Assembly: GCF_002443255.2 (NCBI RefSeq)
Contig: NW_019211458.1
Coordinates: 15,309,939-15,373,938 of the forward strand
DNA from: Varroa destructor
Lineage: Eukaryota; Arthropoda; Arachnida; Mesostigmata; Varroidae
Direction of reading: 5' to 3'
Length of the DNA: 64,000 nt
The notes beneath the pieces are model-generated. The model ran no database searches. It was given only the letters and a program-made list of their open reading frames with translations, and was not told the DNA's origin. Below, one piece after another: positions 36,501 through 49,335 of the stretch (its first letter is position 1; every line of letters begins with the position of its first letter). The position numbers and the translations under genes are program-made.

Positions 36501-39500
36501 TAGTTGATGAAAGCATATTTGACTTTCTTGCAAGGCACACAATAAAGGTACATTACCGTTAGACATGTCACTAAAAAGGAAGGGAAAGTTATACTCAGGT
36601 CTATTAGCAGCATGACTTTGATAAATTCAACACAATATAAAAATGAATGCAACACATTTTCCGTCATTGTGGTTGGAAACAGGTGTTCTGCTTAGTAAAG
36701 CTATACCTAGTTTGTGCAAAGCGGTCGACATGCTACACGCATACTTTCTGGAAAGCTCTCTGAACTTGCAACAGAGAATTTTGTTATTTATTTCAAATCA
36801 CTAATTCATCTGTATTGAGGTCGAACACACCACTTTACAGAACATGGCAGATAGTTTTGTGTATCGGAAAGCCCGGTGCAAATCTTGAATTTCCCGAACT
36901 AGAAACGATAGCACAGGCGGTCGCCTTATTTAACCGAACTAACAAGACTTATGACGCAACAGCGCTGTCGTCGTAAGTTTGCTCCATAAGAGAGCCTGCT
37001 AGAGACCCTTTACTCTGCCGGGCGATTAAAACAGAGAATACTATTGCGAACATTTGTTAAGCGGCTCAAATGCCATTACAATGAGGTTCAATTGAGCGAA
37101 CAATGGCGTCGTATTCTTTCTGATTTTTCTTTGCCCTTTCTATGTTTTCCCTCGTAAAATGTGGTATTACGCTAAACATAGGGCTAGAAGCAAGTAATGC
37201 TATTTTAAAGCTTTCCATTTAATACGAGGTTACCCCTTTTTTTAATTCCTAATAAGCCTGTCTTCTAAAATTATCGTTTTAATGAAGCGCAGCGTCTCTC
37301 TAACCAATCCTTATTATTTGTCGCTAAACTTGATTTTTATGAGGTTGGACGATAATTATTAGATTTCCGTTCGTGAATACGTGCTTGAGAGAAGCCGTGA
37401 AGAACTTAACACGGATCTAGACATATGCGGACAAAATAACATGAGATCTGTCTATTTGATATTTCTATGCACTCCCAGCTCCAGATAAAGGCGCGTCCTG
37501 CTTTTGCTTCAAACTCAGACTCTTCGGCTTGCGTCACAGCAGAACATGTGCTTGCAGATGACATCGAGGTAGGCGTTTCAAAGGCCATAAACAATCAATA
37601 GAAATGATTAGAGAAATTAGAGTCAATTGAGTAGGCGATGCTGGCTTTTCAAATAACCGCTCTAATTTTATATCGGCGGAATAGCTCGGTTTGTCTTGCG
37701 TTGTGATTTCAATGGCCAATATGCTTGCAACTATCGATTTGCCATTTTCGTAAGATCTTTGCTTCACTGAAAAATAATACATTGCCCTGATATATGAGTT
37801 CGATCAACCTGCTTCAACTTCGAAGTCCACTTCTAGTTAATAAGGTCGCGTGGTAAATGAGCATTTTGTGGGCGCATGGTGCCTGGATCTAAGTATAATG
37901 CTATATATTGATAACAAGAACGCGCATTTTGCCTAAGAAGGATTTTGATACCCTCAATGTATCTGCTGCCCATGTATATAAGACATTAGCAAATTGACCC
38001 CCCCCATTACAGAGTATATTTTATGCGGATCAAACTATGATAATACGAAAATCGCGTCGAACTTCCAGAGAGTTATGAAAAAAGTGCGCGAAGAACAACA
38101 CCTAACAAACCAAAGTTTGTTGCAAGTTGAAGGTAAAATAACCGTACGTCCTCATTTTGTATCTAGATAATGTGGAACAGTTGTACGGTAAGTTTGTCCT
38201 TCATTATGCTGCATTGCGATCTCAACATGCTGTATGTAAATCTCGAGACCACTATTTAATTTGTAGACATTACCTAGTATACCAATGGGCTTAACTAACG
38301 AGCCAATGTAAGCGTGTTAACAACTTGTTTGATAAGAATCTATCGTCTCTATAAAAGTAAATATTCTAATCTATGCTTTAGAAGATTTGTCAATAAAATA
38401 TATTCAACTATAATGAAAAGCCCACGATCAAGATAAAATGTTCGTCTATGAAATCATCGTGTATGACATATCCATACTCTATTTTTAGCTAGAAAGTCTA
38501 TAGAGGACATTTACTCCATCACCCTCACCTCTGCGAAAAGGAAATGCTTATCACTAAGCTTCTCTCAACATCAAGAATTGTTAGCAGCGCAAAACAGGTA
38601 TCACTTACCATCTGTTGTAATCTTTATAGCATCAATGCTGGCCGAGGGGTCAGTACGTTTCTTACTATATAACGCTCTTCTTTAGTAGCGCTGTTGGTAT
38701 ATCCACGTACACACACATTGACTTCGAATGCAATATGCTTCCTATACTCCTCTGTTGAAGACCTGAGGCCTTCATTAGTATCCGTAAGGTGTGACCGGCT
38801 TCTGCCAAGGAGGCCACGCCGAGAGAGATAAGTAGTTACATGTTACAGGCTGGTAAGCATTAGCTATTCGGCCGTGACGCATTCGGTTGCAAAATATAAT
38901 GTCAGTTCTTCGATGACGCATTTGGGAAGGAAGCCTTCTCAGCTTGGCTCTATGTTTGCTACGCCCAGGGATTTGTCACTGCAAGAGTGATTGGCGATGA
39001 GCCCAAAATGTCGCTTGAATAACTATGCATATACACTGAATCATTTTCCTTATTCAAATAAAGGATGACGTGAACCCATGTCGGCGAGATTCGAAGGGAC
39101 GGCCAACTCATATATTGTCGGTAGAGGCTAACACAATACTTTATTCTTTCCCTTTCTAGATTGGCATTTTTTTGTTCTTTCTATTATTCTATTATTATAA
39201 ACAGATACTTCTTCTCAGGTATAGTGACAGTCTCTTGCGACTTCCTGCTTATCGATCATAAGCCTGTTGTTGGTGACAAAGTTTCTGTCAAGCGACGTGA
39301 CAAGGGCAGCAGGACGCCAGGATAGCGTCATCTTATACGGAGTACTCGAATCTTTCTTTCGTATATCTGATAGCGATGACAGCAAGAACAATGGTGCAAC
39401 CTATTTCAGGCCTGAGGCTCCCGAAACCCACAGCAGAAGCAACGGCTGGGTTGATGTTGTAACAATGTTGAAACTGCGATAATGTTGCGAGATGCATTCA

Positions 39501-41886
39501 GCAATTCCGGGCTATACAGCATCACGTAGGCAAACGGACAGACAAGCAAACTGGTAGGCGAGGATGCCCTAAGCGGGAAAGATGATGCCCACTTAAACAA
39601 TTTTTTCTTTCCTTTTCTTTTTCTTCTTTCTTCAGTGCAGTGCCGTGAATAGATATTTTTAACACAAAAGTTACTGCAGAGGACTATTCTAAAAGACTTC
39701 GGAGGGCGCTGTGTGGTAGATCGATGGCTAGAAGGATTCTTTTCTATATATTCTAGGAAGAGCGGTAGGATGTGGGGGGTAAACGCGATGGATGTTATGG
39801 CAGGTCAGCTGGACCCCTGTCACTATCATTGGTATCAAATTGCAAGTCCTTACCATTGGATAGTAAGGTAGCTTCTACGTAACCAGGTAACAACTTTTAT
39901 CGATACCTGCAGCAACTGCAGATTTTGTTGAAAGGATTTGGAAGCCTGTGGTTCGCGATTTATGTTTTTCAAAGTCAATGTGTCTGTGTGTGCATGTATA
40001 GTGAGTTGTATGCAAATGAGGCCGTTGCGTCCTGTCGGTTTAAGAATCCGAAGACAGGTATGTCGCGTATAGGCATCTTGAAGGGTATGTGTGCCCCATT
40101 GACTGCACACTACTGCATGGAAGATCTAGACCTCCACTTACAGCGTGAAAACATGTACTTCATTATTATGTGCGATTCGGGTTAGCCATTTTCGATCAAT
40201 TTTTTTGGTCAAATGATCATCGGACCATTGTCAAACTGCACGCCTCTATAAAAATTACTAAGCAGCTATTGCTTAGTTTGGTTGGCCTCCCGTCTGAACA
40301 TGTTAACAAAAGATCTTCTGTTCTATGATTTCTTGATCCAATTCAAAGATTGGCATAGTCTGACTTGTATCGCAATTGGCCGCCTTCATCAATAACCAAC
40401 TTCGGTAATCACCGTTTATGGTTTCAATTTATCAGTGAGTTAGTCTCACGATGACCTTTAAGTCTGGAGAGTCTCCTGTAATTGTCTGTGACGACAGATG
40501 AAATATCTAACCGTAGACTACAGAAGCAGCCAGGGTTGTGCGATCCACGCGAAAACACAGCTTGGTAACTGGACAATATTGTTTCTCATACTAATGGCAA
40601 CAATGTTATTGAGGCCTTCAACGCTCATTGTAGTTATAGAACATTAGAAGACAGCGGACTTATATCGGCCTAGACAACGAACGTCTATTGGCGAAGTGGT
40701 ATCTGGTCGCCAACCGCTTGGCTTGTCATCATGGTTTGCATAAAAAAAATTGTGCGACGGCCGCGGCAAAAGGAAAAGCAGCATTAACTTCAAACAATAG
40801 CTTTTATGGGCAATGAATTTCTACTATATTAGATCGGGTAGGTCGAATGGAGTTTGGCGATTAAAGTCTTGCCCTGACCTTGTGCGCCATGCCTCGTGAC
40901 CTCGCATGTCCCGGCCCACATGATCCGACGTCTCCCGTCTTTCTTCTCTCCGTTCACCTTTCTACCTCTTTCCCACTCTCTCCGAATTTCCTTTCCCATG
41001 TTTCCTGCTTACTGTTACCCTCTCCCTTGACATCTATTCTCTTGCTCTCGTTCTGTCTTTCTTGTACACACCTATCGCACTCTAAATTGAATCGTCCTAT
41101 CGCGCACCGGTCGTCCAGGGCTAACGACATGTATTTTTTTTGAGTTCTCGTTCTACACCGTCTCCTTTCTCTCTTTACCGTATTACCATTTCCTCTTTTT
41201 CTTGATGGCTCCTTCTCTCAAGGAAACCTCAAATTTCTTTCGTCGACGTCCTCGTCCCGGAATAGAAAGGTGGCGCGTACAAACAGCATGGATGTGCGTA
41301 ATATTGTACTTCCATTAAAACTGGCTTGCAGCTTGCAGCATGCTACAGAAATAATGCTAAGGGGCGCTAAATCGAAACAGTACCCGAAAAGACTCTGAGT
41401 CTAGTGAGTCACAAGCTACAGTTAGTATTGAAGTGTTACTAACAGTAAAAATCGTTTGTTTTGAGAGAACTTTTCGATAGATAACGGAACATTGGTATGA
41501 CGATAATGGTCAATATTGTTTATTCAGGTAATTTTCTTTTTCTAAGAGAACGAAATAGTTAATTAACTGAAATTTTGGATCATATTAAATTAGCTGTGCG
41601 AAGTGGAACGGGTGCAACAGAGAAATAGCGTTTTAATAGTATATTGTACAATCTTTTATCTATCGCCTTGTACATGCTGGATACTGTTTCGCACGCACGG
41701 AAACACGTATACAACGATATTTAAGATATAGTCTAAGATCTTTTTTCGTATCGAAGTACAATTTGCATGATATGATCGAGGGAACGCGATCGAATGAACC
41801 AACGATCCGCACTGAAAATATAATTTTCTCACAGATATGTAATGTATAAAAAAGAACTATTTCTAATTTTCATCTCATCTACTCAC
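33573..41886. other. SERINC intron 1, 5' part; no gene seen
   Basis: About 8.3 kb of AT-rich DNA inside the proposed SERINC intron. Open frames such as 34516-34788 and 39267-39482 have no splice or family support. Pyrimidine-rich tracts occur at about 39603-39635 and 40930-41230. Nothing else stands out. Confidence 0.5.
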
Positions 41887-41956
41887 CTGGCCAAGTGACG
41901 CAGCAATGCGGGATGGAAGCCGGGCCAAAAAAACATCGTATGCAGGGATGCACCAT
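41887..41956 (-). CDS. Proposed SERINC first coding exon
   Basis: A minus-strand ATG at 41956 in an ideal context (CACCCGCCATGG), with an in-frame TAA six codons upstream, opens 23 codons plus one nucleotide, ending at a strong donor (GGCCAG then GTGAGT). The residues MVHPCIRCFFGPASIPHCC resemble the Cys-rich SERINC N-terminus (PC.C......CC before the K.STSTRL block). The single leftover nucleotide exactly complements the two leading nucleotides of the exon at 19351, giving Ala24. The join yields a 503-aa frame without stops. The 22.5-kb intron is long, and a nearer alternative first exon cannot be ruled out. Confidence 0.6.
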
Positions 41957-42003
41957 GGCGGGTGACGGGCTCAGTTAACCACGGTCTCGTCTGTGTGCAC
42001 GTT

Positions 42004-42429
42004 TCACATGACTCCTTCTGCCACTGTTGCTACTACAAAGGCCACCACAGGGATCACAGCGGGGCCGCCGATCTCACCAGACTTTATCGTTTTCGTCTCC
42101 TCGACCGTGCTTTCCGTTCGCGTTTCACCGTCGCTGCCCACTGCACGACCATGCACGATACAAACAGTAAGATGGCCAATGCGCACACGAAAACACAAAT
42201 TTCTTTTTGTCGTTTTCTTCGAGGTTTTGTTATCGGTCGCCGCAGCTGACGTTGTGTCCGTTTTTTGACAAGTCACGCCTTTGCTATCCCTGCCACAGCC
42301 AACGCGGCTGCACGTCTTCCCTGGCCTCGGCCCGTCGTTTTTTTCGGCGTTTTTCGTCCATTCGAACACAACACCATCCAATGTGCACACCATCACCACG
42401 GCCGCCCACCACTGATCGCCGCTGCCCAT
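42004..42429 (-). CDS. Possible 141-codon upstream ORF in the SERINC leader
   Basis: A minus-strand ATG at 42429 in a strong context (GGCTATGG) opens 141 codons that stop at 42004, 47 nt before the proposed SERINC start. The peptide is Thr/Gly/Val-rich and matches no family I know. If SERINC transcription starts upstream of 42429, this frame would be translated first and could limit SERINC synthesis. It may equally be a chance frame in a GC-richer leader, since the plus strand is also open here. Confidence 0.25.
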   Translation of the reverse strand: MGSGDQWWAAVVMVCTLDGVVFEWTKNAEKNDGPRPGKTCSRVGCGRDSKGVTCQKTDTTSAAATDNKTSKKTTKRNLCFRVRIGHLTVCIVHGRAVGSDGETRTESTVEETKTIKSGEIGGPAVIPVVAFVVATVAEGVM

Positions 42430-42472
42430 AGCCTCTTCATGCGTCTATGGCGTCCGTCTCTCACTCGTCACC

Positions 42473-42499
42473 GTTGTCGTCGTCGCCGCCGCCGCCGCT
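42473..42499. repeat. (GTC/GCC)n trinucleotide repeat
   Basis: GTCGTCGTC passing into GCCGCCGCCGCC, in the presumed SERINC leader. On the transcribed minus strand it reads as GGC/GAC repeats. Confidence 0.8.
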
Positions 42500-44922
42500 G
42501 ACGCCCCTGGCCATGTTCATCATGACCATGGCCGCCACCAACAGCAGCCAACCTACGTTCTGCTGCCCTGGACCTTGGCCTTTTTCTCTCCGCTGACGCT
42601 CACGATAGCAGGTGGCCCACTAAGCGAACGGCTGACTGGTCGACCGACCGGCCAACCGTCAGTCGCGAGCGACGCAAAACGTCGTCACACTTCGTTGGTG
42701 TCACACCATTATCTGATCATCGCCGACACGCACGATCGTTACTGTTGAGCGTCCATTCGACCGACAGAGGCTTCGTTGTCTCTTACCCTGGTGGTTCCTG
42801 CCCGCTACCCAGTACCTCAACATGAAAAAAAAACAGCTTTTGCTGTTTGAGGTTGGCTTCTGCAAGAAAGACCCTAGTTGCACTAAAAATTATGAAAAAA
42901 GACTGATTCGGTTTCTGCTGTTACAGCTGCTTTTTGTTCATGTCAGCGATAATACCACTACTATTAGTGGTGTTTGTACTCCTACCCCCGAATGCTACCG
43001 ACTTTCCCGGTTCTGCTCTTGTTCCCTAGCCTACTACTACCCTCTATCTGCTATTGTCGTCGTCGCTTTCAAAATGTACGCTTCCTTCGCGCGCTCGCCT
43101 TTGAGTGTTGTTGTCTATCACCGCTGCTGCGCTCTCTTATGGTTGTAGTAGCAATCAATCCAGCAGCGTTGGCAGTTCTAACTCAAACAGTTCAAGATGG
43201 AACCAAGTCTGCAGCAATGTAGTTCTGCTTAGATTGAAGCCTCGATAATTTCTGGTGGCTGTTCGATGGTTTCCTAGACTGGCTCTCTAGTTTTAGCTCG
43301 TTCAGTGCCCCAATAGTCGATTTCGCTTTGGAACATCAACAGCGAGCAAGATTAGTGCAGAGGAATCGGGAGAGGAGAGCCGACCTAACTAAAGGGCCGG
43401 ATGCGGTCTAGAGGGCGCCACTGAGCTGAGCCCCCTCAGAGAATAGGTCCGTCCGTGCCATAGGGCCACACTGCTACTCAGCCGTAAATCCCCATCTTAA
43501 CCCGTGTCCCATTTTTTCCGCGTTAAGGTATGGCGGTGAAGGCAGACGACCCTTTCCCTGACACCCCGGAGAGGCGGAAAGAAATCTATAGGTTGAGCAA
43601 AAAAGGTACAGGGATACTGGTGGGAGCGGGGGCACAAAGCGCGCCGTCTGGAAGTACGTAGAGCAGCGGCCGACTACTGGCATTAAAAAAACGAAAAGGG
43701 ATTAACAACGTTACAAAACAAGAACAGAAACAGTATAGGCAATGACGCAATCGTTATAGTCAATCCCATGGTCGCCCAGTTTTATCGTATAAGTAGCGGT
43801 GACCAAGCTGGATCGAGACCGTGCCAGCTTAAAAATCGAATCGGACGTGCTAATTTAAATTTCCGAGTTAAAAAGGCTAAAACACTAAAGGAAATTTCGG
43901 GCCTCGCTGGTTTGTAGCAGCGTTAGTTGTTCAAAAAATATAAAAGGGATGCAGGACGTTATAGCATGGAACTGAAGCCTGCATTTAATAATTTTTTTGA
44001 TGCACGCAAATAAATATGGACAAACGGTGTATTATCTAAACGTCGTTGGCAAGAGTCGAAGTAGTTAGTCCCTAATTTTTCAATCACATTCTCGAAATTA
44101 ACGTGATCTTTATATCGTAAATACGTTACGTAGTGAAATTACTACAAAACCCTATTTATTTTATAATTTAAGTAATATTTTATGGTTATAAATAAGATTC
44201 AAGATAATTTATTTGAATCAAAGATACTGGAGAATGTCTATCTACTTTTTTGCCTACACGTCGATCCATTTTCTGAGGTCTTAGATTAGATTGTACAAGA
44301 TCTTTTTTTATATTCTAGTAAAAGTTGGCGTACCTTGGATTGATACTGATAAATTGAAAATTCAGTAATTAGCGTTTTCTATAAATACACTAAAAACGGA
44401 AGGATCCCTATAATAAAAGTTCTGGTTCATGTGAATTTTGTGTAGTAGAAAGCCACTACATGGTCACAGTCCATACTTAACAGCCCTGTAGAGTTTTAAA
44501 CTGGCTATTTAACTAGCTAGTTTTTTGCTGGCGGCTGGTTTTTTTTTTACTATTAGCAGCCGGATACGATCGGACGCTAAGGCAACCAAGCTCGTCGCGC
44601 AGTAATATCTCCCGTTAAAGTCTGCGCTTTTATGTACATATACGCTGTACTGATATCTTTCGACACGGTTATTTTACCTGTGGGACACGTTTCTTGGCCA
44701 GTAATCAGCTTAACCTCTCGTTCAGTTGTTTTAGTTGGCCTTTTAAGGCAACTATGTCTCAAGGTAGGCGCTATTTATTGCTATTTAACTTTTTATCCGA
44801 GCTAATAAAAAGACGTTTTAGCGTCTCGAAAAAGGAACGTTTATTGAAAAATTTTAGCTACAAGCGTCTCCGACTCCCATAACTTGTTCCCAATAAGCAA
44901 ATGCCAGGCGATGTGAGAAGAT

Positions 44923-44943
44923 CTATATATATATATATATATA
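44923..44943. repeat. (AT)n microsatellite
   Basis: About 21 bp of AT dinucleotides in intergenic DNA. Confidence 0.9.
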
Positions 44944-47900
44944 ATAGCTTCGTATAGACGGTACTACTGGCAAACGGTTGATATATGTTATAGAAAATGA
45001 TCAGACTGAAAGTTTCCTGTTAAAGAGCAATCTGTAAAAATAAAAGTAAATATATAGCGGTATGATTATTGCATTTGATGAACACGGCAAATAAGTGCTG
45101 TCAGACGATTTATCTTCGGATTGACGCAGAGAGCCAATTTCTATACAAAGATAAAGCTTTCTCGACAGCCGGACAGTTGTTGAAATTACCACATTACCCA
45201 GTATAGTTTTCAGACTGCAGTTTTTTGTTAATAAAAAAATTATTTTTTCCCGTATGGCTCGCCAGTATTCTAAGGTATTAAGGTTGATTAGCGTGAATGT
45301 TAGGCTTTTATTCTATTATATAGTAATAACGAATTTTGTGGTTTTCAAAGCACATGTTAGAAGAAATACCCAGTGACACATCGTAAGTGTCTATGACATG
45401 AGAGCTTTCCCGTTTCTAAAATTTCCGTTGTGGCTCTTAATTTCGCGCCTGTTGTGCCAAGACCGTTGCGCCCTTGCAACTCGGTCCGATGTTTTAGCTC
45501 ATGCGGGTATTACGAAGGTAGCATAACTTGTCAGTTTACTATTTGGACCAGCTTGTCCCAGTGCCTCTACACGTTGTCCTGCTTGACTATTGCGACTATC
45601 TTGCACTCTATTTTTCTCTGCGGCATTAGTGACTCTAGTATCCTTCCCGGACCGCCTCGTCGTTAGTGCAAGCTGTTTGTGGGTGTGTGCCAGAAAGCTG
45701 GGATAGATGAATTCTACATTGTGAAAGATTGTCTTTTTTCTATCAGCGAGAATTCGGTGCCAACAACTTTATATTACAGTTTTTGGGAATCAGCATCCGT
45801 TGTTTTCTATCGTCCGTTAAGTTCTCTCCCGTGATCCTCGGTCCATACCCAACTTGGCTTCCGACGCCCGTACAGTGAAATACCCGAAGTGGCGCACTCA
45901 GCGTTGTGACAGACTGTAGCAGCGCTCCCTGCGCTATAAGAGGCAAAAAGCGCCAGCCACGACTACAGCGCCAAAACAATGATAATACGAGATAAAAACA
46001 AAGGCAATTTCGATAGCGTTAGCCAGTATCTCAATGACCTGTACGAAAGTCGGGTGATACTGCGTTTGCCGATTCGTCTGCGCCAAAAGGGAAGAGAGAA
46101 AGAGAAACTAGTCTGAATCAAAGTCCATATTTTGTCATGTATTACAGAGAAAAGAGAAGCTTATAAATGATTAAACTAAGCTAGGCCAGCATTTTGGTGC
46201 GAATTGAAGTTAGAGAAGATAGCTAGCTAGCTTTACCGAAAGAAAAATGTTTGTGATGAATAATTAAGACAAATATGTCATATAGCAGTTTCACCATAAT
46301 AACTGTCATTATCAGAATTGACCGTGGCAGTTGTTTGAATGGAAATAAGTATTTGTGACCCGTATGAAATCAAGCATGATGAAGTGATAGATATTACGCT
46401 TATAATCGATGGTCCAAACAAAATCTGTGTTTATTGCACACAAAGCATACGATCAATAGATTGTGCGTTATACCTTGAAAAGTTACGCTCGAAAGGCTCT
46501 TGTTGGTACATCTAAGTTTCTCTTGTAGAAAGCCATAGCTGTCTTTGAAAAGAAAATACCAATTTCTAATTGGGTTATGCAGATAAGCTTTTTGCGCCCT
46601 GTTGCACCTTTGAACTTTTCGGTTCAAAGTTCTTCCACTTTTAGAACTTTTGGTCTGTTATCAGGTCAGAATATAATTTTTTGTTAAAATGCTTTTCTAT
46701 GTAGCGCATCCAGGGGACTTCTTAAGAAGTTTACGCCTACTAATATTGTTTAACGCAGGATTGCTATTGAAAAGTAATTCTCGGATAAAAGAAGAGTATT
46801 ATTTTGGAACTGATCCGTCAGTGATTTGTTTTGAATAAATTGTGTATATACATATACACCTAACGTCCTCTATTTGTAACCGCGCCCCAAATTGTGTAAT
46901 AGTTATGTATGTGTTTTTCGCAATACTCGAAATAGAAACCTCTGATTTATTTCACCTAATGATCGAGCAGAACATAATACAGACGTATTACTTATTCCTA
47001 GTTAATAAAAATAAAAGCTGATTGTAAAGCGTTATTATTAATGGCTTAGACTTTAATAGGGTTCATGCGTAAATTTCATAGATGACAAAAAGCACAATGT
47101 ACAAGACCATCTTCGTCAACAATCCCCATTACACTGTGATTCTGTAGCCAGCTAAATGAGGGTGAGGTCATTATCAATCCAATCGTATTCGGCGTAAAAT
47201 GTCAAAGTAATTTTTCATTTCTTCCAGACGAAGGCCACGAAGACCTCTCTATTCTGAGGACCGCTGCGCAGACTATCGTCGCCCATCTTTTATCGTCCTC
47301 AATTTTGTTAGGATTTTTCAGGATAAATAATTTTTTTAATTATTATTTTATTTAAATTACTATCAATATGATTTATATATTTTTAGTCTTCTTCTGTTGC
47401 TTTTGTCTGGGCTGTTATATTGGGACAATAAACGAATGACTTGCATGCGAAGTGCAACTTACGCATGGGTTTCATTTGCGGTACTCCGAAGCACTTGATG
47501 ATAAAAAACCTAAAACGGATGATTATTATTAAAGCTACAGTTTTAGCAGTCAGGTCATTATCACATTAATAGTAATACCACGTAATAATAATTGTACAAA
47601 TTACGTCATGCGGTCTTTCTCCCTTGCAAAGTTCATGGATCATGAATTTGTCATGGTTTTCTGTTTCAGTTGGTCTTTTTTGTTTAGGCTACTCCTGACG
47701 CCGTTATTGTCTCTCGAATATGGCTAGTAAGACTGTGATATGAAAGACTCTATAGCGGATATTAGGGTCTGCTTGAGGTTGCGATTCAGATATAGGCTGA
47801 AGGGGTATACAGAGCCTACCAGTATCAGATCTAACAGCAATGATACCTATTTTTTTTTGTTTTTTCTTCTTATAGAGAGTGGCTAAAGTTCAAAATAATA

Positions 47901-48738
47901 TAAAAGCTTCAAATCAAAAAAGCCCTTATAGATGTTCGTAGAAACGGTTCAGCATCCAAAAATGATACTTGCGATCTAATTATCTAGCTTGTTTGAAGAC
48001 AAGGATCAAGCACGTGCGTAACCGCAACGCGTGAAACAATTACCTAATTTTTTTTAATCTTCTTTGAACTTCTTAACCCCACACTCCCTTCCTCTCTATG
48101 AGTGTAACTACATCCCGTCGCGTCCATATTCTGAGCATAAAGCTCTAAGGATGAATCAGACCCTAGGGAAAGCAGCACAATCCGATGTGAGCCACTGTTA
48201 CCAACTAGTGGGTAATCGAAGCGGCCAGCCTGCCAACAAACCCGCTGATGTATTTTAATGGAAGCTACTTCGTAATTTTTCTGAGCGGCAGAGTCGTCGC
48301 ATTATGTTTTGCTTCTTATGTCGTCAATTACCTTCCATTCGCTCGGTTGCATTCGAATTAAGGCGATGGCGCTTCTTGCACTCGCGTCTTGCTTCAAACA
48401 GATCTAACTATCATCGCCTAAGAAGGCGGGCTTATTTGAAAACTACGTTACGACTATCATTTTTGTTCGGTATTCGTTAAAACACTATTGCAATACAAAC
48501 GCAACGGCTAATTGCTGGTGTTGCGTCCACCGATTTCTGCTTCGGTGTAGAATCAACTAAAACCGGTGTCAGCGATAATCGCTTTTGATGCTGTTGTATA
48601 ATCATAGGCTCATATATTTATTTGAAGCTCGGACCATGTCGTTCTTCTATCTCTTGACGTAATTTCGTTATCGCAAATTAAATACAGCTCTTTTTATCAT
48701 TCAGTAATTAGATATTTTTACTTAAACATTACTCTTTA

Positions 48739-48741
48739 ATA

Positions 48742-48775
<34 letters not shown>
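48739..48775. repeat. (AT)n followed by a T tract
   Basis: About 20 bp of AT dinucleotides run straight into a T homopolymer of about 17 bp. An oligo-T after AT repeats can mark the tail of an old minus-strand retroposed element, but no element body was recognised. Confidence 0.85.
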
Positions 48776-48776
<1 letters not shown>

Positions 48777-49275
48777 TAGTTTATAACCTTCTATACAGCT
48801 CCCAAATATATTTATTATTGTTTTATAATTAGACCGCACGAGCTATTTCTGCGGTAAAACAACCTTTTCTATTTAGCTAGCTTCGCCTCCCCGAAATAAC
48901 AACACATAAATTTTTTGTTGGTTAGCTTTATTGGGTAGAGTTTTCGCTTGTTCTAGCAACCTTGCTGCTCACTGGACACACAGCAGCTGTTGGATTTCTC
49001 AGCGTCAGTCTGCCTCGTTAATCCTCAGCATTTCAGTTATCAGTGTGTCTCGTCGACCATCATTGACTTCATATTATTACTTATTCTTCCCTCATCCCAC
49101 CGTCATCTTCATTAATCTTATTATTATTAGTCTTATTACTTCCAACTTACTGTAACTACGAAGGTTCTCTCAGTGTTATTCTGTATGTATGTCTACTTCA
49201 ATGCATGTCTCGGTCTTTTGCGCTCGCTGTTTCGCGCTGTCGCCTCCTCTCCCTGCCCCCTCTCTCCTCCCCCGC

Positions 49276-49285
49276 TGTCTCTCTA

Positions 49286-49317
<32 letters not shown>

Positions 49318-49335
49318 GCTCGCTCTCTCTCTTTC
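49276..49335. repeat. (CT)n pyrimidine tract
   Basis: About 60 bp of TCTC repeats with CGCT interruptions. Similar pyrimidine bias continues on both sides and accounts for the Ser/Leu-rich open frame there. Confidence 0.93.

Larger units (their letters stand above)
19352..41886 (-). other. SERINC first intron, 22.5 kb
   Basis: This interval separates the proposed first coding exon from exon 2. It contains the antisense SMIM13-like gene and two decayed copies of that gene's last exon. The rest (about 19.45-24.8, 25.3-28.7, 30.0-32.9 and 33.6-41.8 kb) is AT-rich, with short chance frames only. Simple repeats include a TAC trinucleotide run (23868-23898) and an AT/GT compound repeat (28183-28224). 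A pyrimidine-rich stretch occurs at about 40930-41230. The intron exists only if the exon-1 assignment is right. Confidence 0.55.
41960..42800 (-). promoter_or_regulatory. GC-rich 5' region of SERINC
   Basis: Relative to its surroundings this block is GC-rich, CpG-rich and high in simple GCC/GTC motifs (42473-42499). It lies immediately upstream of the proposed SERINC start codon, as expected for a leader and promoter. No TATA box or start site could be fixed. Confidence 0.35.

Noticed and set aside
42207..42501. Plus-strand Arg/Pro-rich frames opposite the SERINC leader
   Set aside because: They overlap the GC-rich GTC/GCC repeat and end without splice support; the minus-strand leader explanation is simpler.
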